Made by a program: the position numbers and the translations under genes
In this document: piece by piece, positions 21,001 through 28,329 of the stretch
Position numbering within the stretch: position 1 is the stretch's first letter
Layout of the letters: every line of letters starts with the position of its first letter
The notes under the pieces: generated by a model
What the model was told of the DNA's origin: nothing
What the model saw: only the letters and a program-made list of their open reading frames with translations
Databases searched by the model: none
NCBI RefSeq assembly: GCF_013523055.1
Contig: NZ_JAAMQM010000004.1
Coordinates: 124,001-188,000 of the forward strand
Source of the DNA: Pseudomonas capeferrum
GTDB taxonomy: Bacteria > Pseudomonadota > Gammaproteobacteria > Pseudomonadales > Pseudomonadaceae
Direction of reading: 5' to 3'
DNA: 64,000 bases

Positions 21001-21084
21001 ATTTAACAGATATTGTCGCTACCTCTAAACTATCGCGCAATCGCGCTCTTGGTCAGCGCAGCGTTTTTCTTCAGGAGCCTGTAC

Positions 21085-21864
21085 ATGAGCAACATGAACC
21101 ACGAACGTGTCCTCAGTGTTCACCACTGGAACGACACCCTGTTCAGCTTCAAGTGCACCCGTGACCCGGGGCTGCGCTTCGAGAACGGTCAGTTCGTGAT
21201 GATCGGCCTGCAACAGCCTGGCGGCCGCCCGCTCATGCGCGCCTATTCCATCGCCTCGCCCAACTGGGAAGAACATCTGGAGTTCTTCAGCATCAAGGTG
21301 CCGGATGGCCCGCTGACGTCCCAGCTGCAGCACCTGAAGGAAGGTGACGAGATCATCATCAGCAAGAAGCCTACCGGTACGCTGGTGCTGGACGATCTCA
21401 ACCCAGGCAAGCACCTGTACCTGCTGAGCACCGGTACTGGTCTGGCACCTTTCATGAGCGTCATTCAGGATCCGGAAACCTATGAGCGCTTCGAGAAAGT
21501 GATCCTGGTTCACGGTGTGCGCTACGTCAACGAAGTGGCTTATCGCGAATTCATCACCGAGCACCTGCCGCAGAACGAGTTCTTCGGCGAGCAGCTGCGC
21601 GACAAGTTGATCTACTACCCGACCGTGACTCGCGAACCTTTCGAGAATCAAGGGCGTCTGACCGACCTGATGCGCAGCGGCAAACTGTTCAGCGACATCG
21701 GCCTGCCGCCGATCAATCCGCAGGACGACCGTGCCATGATCTGCGGTAGCCCGAGCATGCTCGACGAAACCAGTGAAGTCCTCGACAGCTTCGGTCTGAA
21801 GATCTCCGCGCGCATGCGCGAGCCGGGCGACTACCTGATCGAGCGTGCCTTCGTCGAGAAGTAA
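21085..21864 (+). CDS. fpr: Ferredoxin-NADP+ reductase
   Basis: FAD enzyme moving electrons between NADPH and ferredoxin/flavodoxin, for redox homeostasis and Fe-S cluster supply. The 259-residue length equals known Pseudomonas Fpr. FAD-binding RAYSIASP, the SKKPTGTLV loop, the NADP-binding STGTGLAPFMS and MICGSPSML are visible. ATG 21085 (MSNMNHERV) has AGGAG upstream. FdxA elsewhere in the window is a plausible partner. Confidence 0.96.
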   Translation: MSNMNHERVLSVHHWNDTLFSFKCTRDPGLRFENGQFVMIGLQQPGGRPLMRAYSIASPNWEEHLEFFSIKVPDGPLTSQLQHLKEGDEIIISKKPTGTLVLDDLNPGKHLYLLSTGTGLAPFMSVIQDPETYERFEKVILVHGVRYVNEVAYREFITEHLPQNEFFGEQLRDKLIYYPTVTREPFENQGRLTDLMRSGKLFSDIGLPPINPQDDRAMICGSPSMLDETSEVLDSFGLKISARMREPGDYLIERAFVEK

Positions 21865-21898
21865 GGCGAACGCTTCATGAAAAACGCGGGCTCAGGTC

Positions 21899-22066
21899 CA
21901 ATGCTGGTCAGTTAAGACCGATGGGCTGCTTCGCACCCCTTCGCGGGCAAGCCCGCTCCCACAAGGGAGTGCGTGGCCCTGAGTTCTGTGGGAGCGGGCT
22001 TGCCCGCGAAGGGGTGCGAAGCAGCCCAACTGCAGACTGTGGGCTTGACTGATCAACATTAGGCTC
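21899..22066. repeat. Inverted REP pair (long hairpin) after fpr
   Basis: A perfect 42-bp inverted repeat, arms 21922-21963 and 21987-22028, contains the pseudomonad REP core CGCGGGCAAGCCCGCTCCCAC. The flanks continue the pairing imperfectly (around 21899-21921 and 22029-22066). It lies between the convergent genes fpr and trmO. Such pairs are mobilised by RAYT transposases encoded elsewhere and can act as terminators or gyrase/Pol I sites. Confidence 0.92.
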
Positions 22067-22131
22067 AGGCCTGCGTTTTTTATGCTTTGGCACACGTCAG
22101 CCAGGCAAGCAGGCCAATGTGTCGCCTGCGC

Positions 22132-22827
22132 TCAACGGTCGTGGACGACCTCAAGCACCTTGATTCTGTCAGGCTGGGGGTAGTGCCAGCGTACCTGCAC
22201 GTCCCAGAACTTCACGCCATATACCCGCTCGACAGGCGGGACCTGATAGGCAGGGCGCGGATCCTGCGCCAGACACTGCTCGATCAGCTCCACCAGTGGC
22301 TGTGCCAAACGCAAGGCATGCTCGCGGGCCTGGGGCAGGGCGACATCGCTCCATTGCACGGCAATAGGCTCCGGCGCGTCGCTGGCCATCTGGTTGCAAG
22401 CGTCGGCGATGCTGTCGGCATAGGGTACGTAAGGTTTGATATCCAGGACCGGCGTGCCATCGAGCAGATCGATGCCGGACAGCAGCAAGCGCCCAGGTTC
22501 GACGCCCTCCAGGCGCACGACCGACTGGCCGATGCCGTTCGGGCGATGGGTAGCTCTGGTCGCGAATACGCCCATGCTCCTGTTGCCGCCCAGCCGAGGC
22601 GGGCGCACCTTCAGGCGTGGCTTGTCTTCCAGTGCCTGATGGAACAAGAACAGCAACCAGACATGGCTGACCTGTTCCAGTCCCGCTACTGCATCACCTT
22701 GGTCGAATGGCGGCAATAGCTCCAATACGCCGCGGGCGGCCGGAGCCAGCCGCGGCTGACGCGGGATGGCGAATTTCTCCTTGAAGCAGGAGCGCACGAT
22801 ACCGACGGGCGAAACACGGTGTTCCAT
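22132..22827 (-). CDS. trmO: tRNA (t6A37) N6-methyltransferase TrmO
   Basis: SAM-dependent methyltransferase that converts t6A37 to m6t6A37 in tRNA-Thr. The 231-residue protein has the TsaA/TrmO N-terminal beta-barrel signatures: PVGIVRSCFKEKFAIPRQP, GLEQVSHVWLLFLF, RPNGIGQSVVRL and VLDIKPYVPYADS. I chose ATG 22827 (MEHRVSPVG). It is followed at 7 bp by the end of the upstream DUF1456 gene, so the two are likely cotranscribed. Confidence 0.92.
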   Translation of the reverse strand: MEHRVSPVGIVRSCFKEKFAIPRQPRLAPAARGVLELLPPFDQGDAVAGLEQVSHVWLLFLFHQALEDKPRLKVRPPRLGGNRSMGVFATRATHRPNGIGQSVVRLEGVEPGRLLLSGIDLLDGTPVLDIKPYVPYADSIADACNQMASDAPEPIAVQWSDVALPQAREHALRLAQPLVELIEQCLAQDPRPAYQVPPVERVYGVKFWDVQVRWHYPQPDRIKVLEVVHDR

Positions 22828-22834
22828 GCCGTGC

Positions 22835-23296
22835 TCAGCCACGTACGCGCTGGGCCAGGCCCTTGAGGAAGTTACGCAGCAGCTGATCGCCGCAGGGGCG
22901 GTAGTTCTCATGTCCGACCTTGCGGAACAATGCACTGAGCTCGGGCTTGGAGACCGGGAAGTCAGCGGCCTTCAGGATCGTATGCAAGTCCTCTTCCTTG
23001 AGTTCGAAGGCCACCCGCAATTTCTTGAGAATGGTGTTGTTGCTTACCGGCACTTCGATCGGCTGAGGCGGGCGGCTGTCGTCACGGCCACGTCGATAGA
23101 TCACCAGGCCATCGAGGAAGTGCGCCATGACCCGATCCGGGCAGCGCACGAAGCCTGCTTCTTCCTCTTTCTTGACGTAATGGGCGACTTCCGTCGCGGC
23201 GATCTTCAGGCCCGACAGGCCGATGATCTCGGCCATCTGCGCATCGTTCACTTTGAGCATGTAGCGCAAGCTGCGCAGTACATCGTTGTGGTTCAT
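22835..23296 (-). CDS. DUF1456 (YehS-like) protein
   Basis: A 153-residue protein made of two tandem DUF1456 repeats: residues ~3-70 (NDVLRSLRYMLKVNDAQMAEI...) and ~82-145 (SNNTILKKLRVAFELKEEDLHTIL...). Each repeat is a helical module; the biochemical role of the family is unknown. I chose ATG 23296 (MNHNDVLRS), which matches the family start. The linker is Arg/Pro-rich. It sits 7 bp upstream of trmO and 50 bp downstream of the RluF-like gene, all on the minus strand. Confidence 0.87.
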   Translation of the reverse strand: MNHNDVLRSLRYMLKVNDAQMAEIIGLSGLKIAATEVAHYVKKEEEAGFVRCPDRVMAHFLDGLVIYRRGRDDSRPPQPIEVPVSNNTILKKLRVAFELKEEDLHTILKAADFPVSKPELSALFRKVGHENYRPCGDQLLRNFLKGLAQRVRG

Positions 23297-23346
23297 TGGG
23301 ACACATCCTGTCGAGGGTTGCCTGCGATGGCAGGCAGCCGTAGTAC

Positions 23347-24057
23347 TTAAAATCTTTCGCTGCCATCCAGGTAGCGCCATTGCCCCAGCGTCAGCTTGCC
23401 CATCGATACCCCGCCCAGACGGATACGTCGCATGCCCAGCACTTCAAGACGCAGGGCGGCACAGAGTTCGGCGACCTGACCGGGTTGCGGGTTCTTCAAG
23501 GCCATGCGCAGGTGCGTTTCGTTCTGCCAGCTGGCCTTGGCCTTGGGCAGCTCGCGGCCATCGCGGGTCACTCCGCGGGCAAGGCGTTCCAAGGCCACGG
23601 GAGTGGTTTCACCGCGTACTTCGATGATGTACTCCTGCTCCAGGCGCCGCAGGTCTGTCTCGATCTTGCGGCTGACCTTCCAGTCCTGGGTGAACACCTG
23701 CAGGCCGCTTGCGCCAGATTGCAGGGGAGCGACGCAAGTCAGGCGAGCGAAGTGCCCGTGAAGCGGACGCACTTGATTGCGGTGAGCCTCGCTCAGGCTG
23801 TCCAGGGTCATGCTGGTGCGGGCGGCTTCGATGTCCTGTCCACGTGGCTGATTGAGCAGCAGAGTGACCGGCTCGAGCGCCTGCGCCTTGGCTCCGGGAA
23901 GCAACTCCACGCGCTGGTTCTCGACCTTGAACTGAGGCTGCTCGATGACCACGCCATCCACGGTGACCCAGCCACCCTCGATATACAGCTCGGCCTCGCG
24001 GCGCGAGCAGTCGAGTTGTTCGACAAGACGTTTGGACAGGCGGACGGGTTCGGACAT
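23347..24057 (-). CDS. RsuA/RluF-family pseudouridine-synthase-like protein lacking the catalytic Asp
   Basis: A 236-residue protein with an N-terminal S4 domain (residues ~5-52: RLSKRLVEQLDCSRREAEL, GGWVTVDG) and an RsuA/RluB/E/F-type domain (LLNQPRG, PLHGHFARL, SGLQVFTQD, YIIEVRG, RRIRLGGVSMGKLTLGQWRYL). The normal catalytic motif is G-R-L-D-x-x-S-x-G-L. Ungapped alignment places PLQSGASGL (residues 111-119) over it, so Gln113 replaces the nucleophilic Asp. The rest of the fold looks intact and the C-terminal RIRxG block is kept. It could be an RNA-binding, non-catalytic paralogue. Annotation as an active enzyme would be unsafe. Confidence 0.85.
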   Translation of the reverse strand: MSEPVRLSKRLVEQLDCSRREAELYIEGGWVTVDGVVIEQPQFKVENQRVELLPGAKAQALEPVTLLLNQPRGQDIEAARTSMTLDSLSEAHRNQVRPLHGHFARLTCVAPLQSGASGLQVFTQDWKVSRKIETDLRRLEQEYIIEVRGETTPVALERLARGVTRDGRELPKAKASWQNETHLRMALKNPQPGQVAELCAALRLEVLGMRRIRLGGVSMGKLTLGQWRYLDGSERF

Positions 24058-24159
24058 GGGGCGTATTCGCACGGCAAAGAAAAGTGGCCCATTGTACCTG
24101 TCCCAGGCGGCCCGGTGCCTGCAATCTCTATCCAAACCCCGTCCTGCAGACAGATGACT

Positions 24160-24624
24160 TCAGTTTTCAGCCATCGTGGCGGGATCGGCGAGCGCCATGT
24201 GAAGCAAAGGATAAGGCTGCCCGAGACCATCCTTCTCGGAACGCCCGATGACCTTGAAACCCTGATGCAGATAGAAGCCGAGGGCCTTGGGGTTCTGCTC
24301 GTTGACATCGAGCTGCCAGGCACCCAACTCATCGATGGCATGACGCAGCAAGCGCTTGCCGACACCCTGGCCATGGCATTCAGGGGCCACGAACAGCATG
24401 TCCACCTGACCATTGGAAGCACCGGCAAAGCCGAGAATTCGCTGGGCGCTGTCCTTGCAGCAGATCAGCTCCACCGCATCGAGGTACTTGCCTAGCACGT
24501 GATCGCGCAGAATCACGAGGTAGGTTTCCGGAAGGAAATCATGGGTGGCACGCACCGATTGCTCCCATATCTGGAGCAATCGCGGATAGTCGGCGCGCTG
24601 AGGCACCTGCAAAGTGAGTGACAT
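24160..24624 (-). CDS. GNAT family N-acetyltransferase (YjaB-like)
   Basis: A 154-residue GNAT acyltransferase: acetyl-CoA-binding loop VAPECHGQGVGKRLLRHAI (R/QxxGxG/A type), an N-terminal WEQSVRATHDFL segment, and a C-terminal VNEQNPKALGFYLHQGFKV block. It resembles E. coli YjaB, whose physiological substrate is not established. It lies between the pseudouridine-synthase-like gene and rimO, with more than 100 bp on each side, so is probably transcribed alone. Confidence 0.87.
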   Translation of the reverse strand: MSLTLQVPQRADYPRLLQIWEQSVRATHDFLPETYLVILRDHVLGKYLDAVELICCKDSAQRILGFAGASNGQVDMLFVAPECHGQGVGKRLLRHAIDELGAWQLDVNEQNPKALGFYLHQGFKVIGRSEKDGLGQPYPLLHMALADPATMAEN

Positions 24625-24772
24625 GACTGTTTCTCGTCGGATCAGCGTGATGGCGCTGTATGCACGCTGTAGCTTTTGGTGTCTCCAGGATCGAGCGCCG
24701 TCGCGCCATGGATAGCAGGGCGGCGTTCGATCTCAAGGGCGCCAGAACCACGCGACTGGCGCTCGATGACCT

Positions 24773-26110
24773 TCAGACGGGCTCGGCCCACATGTCATAT
24801 TCGTCGGCGTCGACGACACGGCAACGGACCTTGTCACCCGGCTTGAAGCCATGGTCGCCGTCGATGAACACACTGCCGTCGATTTCAGGCGCATCGAAGA
24901 AGCTGCGACCGACCGAGCCCTGTTCCTCGACTTCGTCGATCAATACCTCGATTTCCTTGCCGATGCGCAGTTGCAGGCGGGCCGCGCTGATTGCCTGCTG
25001 ATGCGCCATGAAGCGATCCCAACGGTCCTGCTTGATCTCGTCCGGGACTTCTTCCAGGCCCAGGTCATTGGCGGGCGCGCCCTCGACAGGCGAATACTGG
25101 AAGCAGCCGACTCGATCGAGCTGGGCTTCGGTGAGCCAATCTAGCAGGTACTGGAAATCTTCCTCGGTCTCGCCAGGGAAGCCGACGATGAAGGTCGAAC
25201 GAATGACCAGCTCCGGGCATTGCTCGCGCCAGTTCTTGATACGCGCCAGGGTGCGGTCTTCGAAAGCAGGGCGTTTCATCGACTTGAGCACTTTCGGGCT
25301 GGCGTGTTGGAAGGGGATATCCAGGTACGGCAGGATCTTGCCGGCTGCCATGAGCGGGATGACATCGTCCACGTTCGGGTACGGATAGACATAATGCAGG
25401 CGCACCCAGGCACCCAGGCTGCCGAGAGCTTCGCACAGTTCGAGCATGCGGGTCTTGACCGGGCGACCGTTCCAGAAATCGGTCTTGTACTTGACGTCGA
25501 CGCCGTAGGCGCTGGTGTCCTGGGAAATCACCAGGATCTCCTTCACGCCAGCCTTGACCAGGCGTTCGGCCTCGCTCAGTACTTCACCGACCGGACGACT
25601 GACCAGCTTGCCGCGCATGGACGGAATGATGCAGAAGCTGCAGCTGTGGTTGCAGCCCTCGGAAATCTTCAGGTAGGCATAATGGCGCGGCGTGAGCTTG
25701 ACCCCCTGAGGCGGTACCAGGTCGATCAGCGGATTGTGATCCTGGCGTGGCGGCACGACTTCGTGCACTGCGTTGACCACCTGCTCGTACTGCTGCGGGC
25801 CGCTGACCGACAACACGCTTGGGTGCACGTCACGGATATTGCCTTCCTCGACACCCATGCAGCCGGTCACGATGACCTTGCCGTTCTCCTTGATTGCTTC
25901 GCCGATCACCTCGAGCGACTCCGCCTTGGCGCTGTCGATGAAACCGCAGGTGTTGACCACCACCACGTCGGCATCCTCGTAGGTGGGCACGACTTCGTAA
26001 CCTTCCATGCGCAGCTGGGTCAGAATGCGCTCGGAATCGACCAGGGCCTTCGGGCAACCCAGGGAGACGAAACCGACCTTGGGCGAGGTGGGCGTTGGAG
26101 TGGTGGACAT
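24773..26110 (-). CDS. rimO: Ribosomal protein S12 methylthiotransferase RimO
   Basis: Radical-SAM enzyme that adds a methylthio group to Asp88 of ribosomal protein S12. The 445-residue protein has an N-terminal UPF0004 domain with three cluster Cys ([21 protein letters not shown]), a radical-SAM CxxxCxxC (CNHSCSFC) followed by IPSMRGK, and a C-terminal TRAM domain. The order rimO then kup matches P. aeruginosa PA0916-PA0917; here kup is broken. Confidence 0.97.
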   Translation of the reverse strand: MSTTPTPTSPKVGFVSLGCPKALVDSERILTQLRMEGYEVVPTYEDADVVVVNTCGFIDSAKAESLEVIGEAIKENGKVIVTGCMGVEEGNIRDVHPSVLSVSGPQQYEQVVNAVHEVVPPRQDHNPLIDLVPPQGVKLTPRHYAYLKISEGCNHSCSFCIIPSMRGKLVSRPVGEVLSEAERLVKAGVKEILVISQDTSAYGVDVKYKTDFWNGRPVKTRMLELCEALGSLGAWVRLHYVYPYPNVDDVIPLMAAGKILPYLDIPFQHASPKVLKSMKRPAFEDRTLARIKNWREQCPELVIRSTFIVGFPGETEEDFQYLLDWLTEAQLDRVGCFQYSPVEGAPANDLGLEEVPDEIKQDRWDRFMAHQQAISAARLQLRIGKEIEVLIDEVEEQGSVGRSFFDAPEIDGSVFIDGDHGFKPGDKVRCRVVDADEYDMWAEPV

Positions 26111-26370
26111 GACTAACCTCGGTATTGAATAAGGCTACCCGGCCATTGGCGAGGCAGTCCTGACGGGCGCTTTCGGCGCCTCTGATCAAAAAGTGCGCAA
26201 TTCTAGCGACCGTAAAGGTTCTTGACCAGCAGAAAAGCGACGAACGCTGCGCTATGCTTCGCGCCGTTGCGCACCGGCGTCGATCAGCGTGGTAGAGGGC
26301 AGGTGCATGGCCTGAGGCGAAGCTTGCAATGCTGTCGATCGACCCATGGGTCATGTGCAGGGAATTATCG

Positions 26371-26980
26371 ATGGTTCAGGCAAGCAGTTACACCGAGTCC
26401 GCGCGACAGCCGGAACGACCGCTGAGTCTGCTGGTGGCCGCGGTCGGAGTCGGCTATGGCGATATCGGTACCAGTCCCTTGTATACCCTCAAGGAAGTCT
26501 TTGCCGGGGGGCTAAGGCGTGCCGGTGAACCATGACGGCGTGCCGGGCATTCTCGCGCTGATCTTCTGGTCGCTGCTAGGGGTCGTGTCGATCAAGTACG
26601 TGATCTTCATATTGCATCGCCAGGTGGTGCTGCTGACGATGGTGAGCGAAGACCGCCCACGTGTACCGCTCGAAGAACATTTCGAGGTCCAGGCGTATGG
26701 TCAAGGTTTCGTCCGCGTGCTCTTGCACTTCGGCTTCATGGACGAGCCCGACGTGCCTGCGGCGCTGGCGCTCTGTCATCTGGAGGGTCTGGACTTCAGC
26801 CCGATGCGCACGACCTACTTCCTCAGTCGTGAAACCGTCATCGCTTCTCGTCTCGTCGGCATGGCGCGTTGGCGCGGCGCGTTGTTCGATTTCCTGTTAA
26901 AGAACGCCAATGGAAACCTGAGGTTCTTCAACCTGCCGCTCAATCGGGTGATCGAGCTCGGCACCCAGGTGGAGCTATGA
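26371..26980 (+). pseudogene. kup: Degraded potassium uptake permease (kup)
   Basis: Kup is normally a ~630-residue 12-TM K+/H+ symporter. Here only about 200 codons remain. Frame 1 (26371-26535) gives the Kup N-terminus through [19 protein letters not shown]. The frame is lost at a six-G run (26506-26511), and the other frame has a TAA at 26513-26515. Frame 2 (to 26980) continues [19 protein letters not shown], then jumps after SIKYVIFIL straight to the C-terminal tail [21 protein letters not shown]. About 400 residues, almost all membrane helices, are deleted. It cannot encode a transporter. The ends still align well with other Pseudomonas Kup, so the deletion is recent. Confidence 0.93.
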
Positions 26981-27036
26981 GGTCATTGGAATCCAGAAGC
27001 GGAACGCGCGCAGGGTATGCGCGCCCGCTGTCGGAA

Positions 27037-28329
27037 TTATTCCTGGATGGCGACCTTCGCCGCGCTCTGTCGGGCCTGGATCTGCTCGATCAGACGCTTG
27101 GCCAGGGCAGGGTAATCCTCGTCGAAGTGGTGACCGCCTGGTAGTTGCAGGCGTTCGCCGACGGCGGTAGGGGCGGTGCAGCCGCTCTCGTCGCTTTCCT
27201 CGACGCCGTAGATGCAGACCACCTTGGCCGCGGGCAACCTGGCCATCTCCGGGCCGGTAGGCGCTTCATTGCCATCCTTGCCAAGCCAGCCCTCGACTTC
27301 GATCTCGAAGCTGCCGCTACGGGCGAACGCCAGCAGGATCACGGCGTCTACCCGCTGCTGGTCCTTGGCTGCCAAGCGATTGTAGATCGCGGGCAGGACG
27401 TCCGCGCCAAAGGAGTATCCAGCCAGTACGAAGCGCTTGGTGCCCCATTTCTGCCGATAGTGCTGGATGAGTTCGGACAGGTCCTCGGCGCTCTGTTCCG
27501 GGCTCTTGTGCTGCCAGTAATAGCGCAGGGTATCGATGCCCACCACGGGATAGCCGAGCTTGGCCATTTCGCCCGCCACGTTGCGGTCCAGATCGCGCCA
27601 GCCTCCATCGCCGGACAGAAACAGCGTCACGGTATCGGTCGTCTGTCCGGCCGGCACTTCCACCACCGGAATGTTCAGGGCGTTGCCGTCCCGACCAACC
27701 AGCGCTTGTGTCAGTTGCGCCTTGAGGACCTGCGGCAGGTGGATGTCGTAGTCGCTGATGCTGGTCTGGGCATTGGCCTGTTCGCGCACGAAGGCAGCAC
27801 TGGCATCATCGGGATTATCGTTCCAGGCGACGCTCCAGTGACCATGGGCGGCCGAGTGTGGCAATTGCGTGCATTGGTCCTGCTCCAGGCTGAAGCCGAC
27901 CGAGATGGCTTGGGCTCGGTCATCCGTCTGCCCGGCGAGCCAGCGCCACGCCTGGCTCGCGCCAGGACCAATGCCGGCCACCAGGCTCGGCTTGTCGGAC
28001 AGCTTATCGAGGGCCTGCGCGACTGCTTGCCGCTGCGCGTCACAGCTGCCCTGGGGCAGGATGACCTGCACCAGTTGCGCATTGCCCATCTGGCTCAGAT
28101 CGAGCAGTTGCCTGTCGTTCAGTGCCTGATCCTGCGGTACGGCAATGGCGACCCAGGACTTGGCATGCGCGCCCGGGGTGGCGCGCGTCAGGCTGCTGCC
28201 GTCGGCAAGCGTCAGGTGCTCAAGGTGTGCGGCCGGCGTCGGGCGCGTCCACGCCCAAAAGCCGATAATGGCCGCCAGCAAGGCCACCAGCAGGGCGCAG
28301 AGAATGTGCAACCAATAACGTCGGATCAT
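27037..28329 (-). CDS. VirJ/AcvB-type serine hydrolase, probable aminoacyl-phosphatidylglycerol hydrolase
   Basis: A 430-residue protein with one N-terminal membrane anchor (residues ~8-28) and a periplasmic body. Its C-terminal VirJ domain shows FLSGDGGWRDLD, the nucleophile elbow AGYSFGADVLP, and the catalytic His region GGHHFDEDY. In P. aeruginosa PA0919 hydrolyses alanyl-phosphatidylglycerol, and Agrobacterium AcvB hydrolyses lysyl-phosphatidylglycerol. I chose ATG 28329, which overlaps the mprF stop (ATGA-type). The partner synthase is directly upstream, so the pair makes and reverses the same lipid modification. Confidence 0.87.
   Translation of the reverse strand: MIRRYWLHILCALLVALLAAIIGFWAWTRPTPAAHLEHLTLADGSSLTRATPGAHAKSWVAIAVPQDQALNDRQLLDLSQMGNAQLVQVILPQGSCDAQRQAVAQALDKLSDKPSLVAGIGPGASQAWRWLAGQTDDRAQAISVGFSLEQDQCTQLPHSAAHGHWSVAWNDNPDDASAAFVREQANAQTSISDYDIHLPQVLKAQLTQALVGRDGNALNIPVVEVPAGQTTDTVTLFLSGDGGWRDLDRNVAGEMAKLGYPVVGIDTLRYYWQHKSPEQSAEDLSELIQHYRQKWGTKRFVLAGYSFGADVLPAIYNRLAAKDQQRVDAVILLAFARSGSFEIEVEGWLGKDGNEAPTGPEMARLPAAKVVCIYGVEESDESGCTAPTAVGERLQLPGGHHFDEDYPALAKRLIEQIQARQSAAKVAIQE

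Noticed and set aside
26371-26980. kup disruption as sequencing error only
   Set aside because: A lost base in the G-run could be an error, but the in-frame TAA and the ~400-codon deletion cannot be explained by it.
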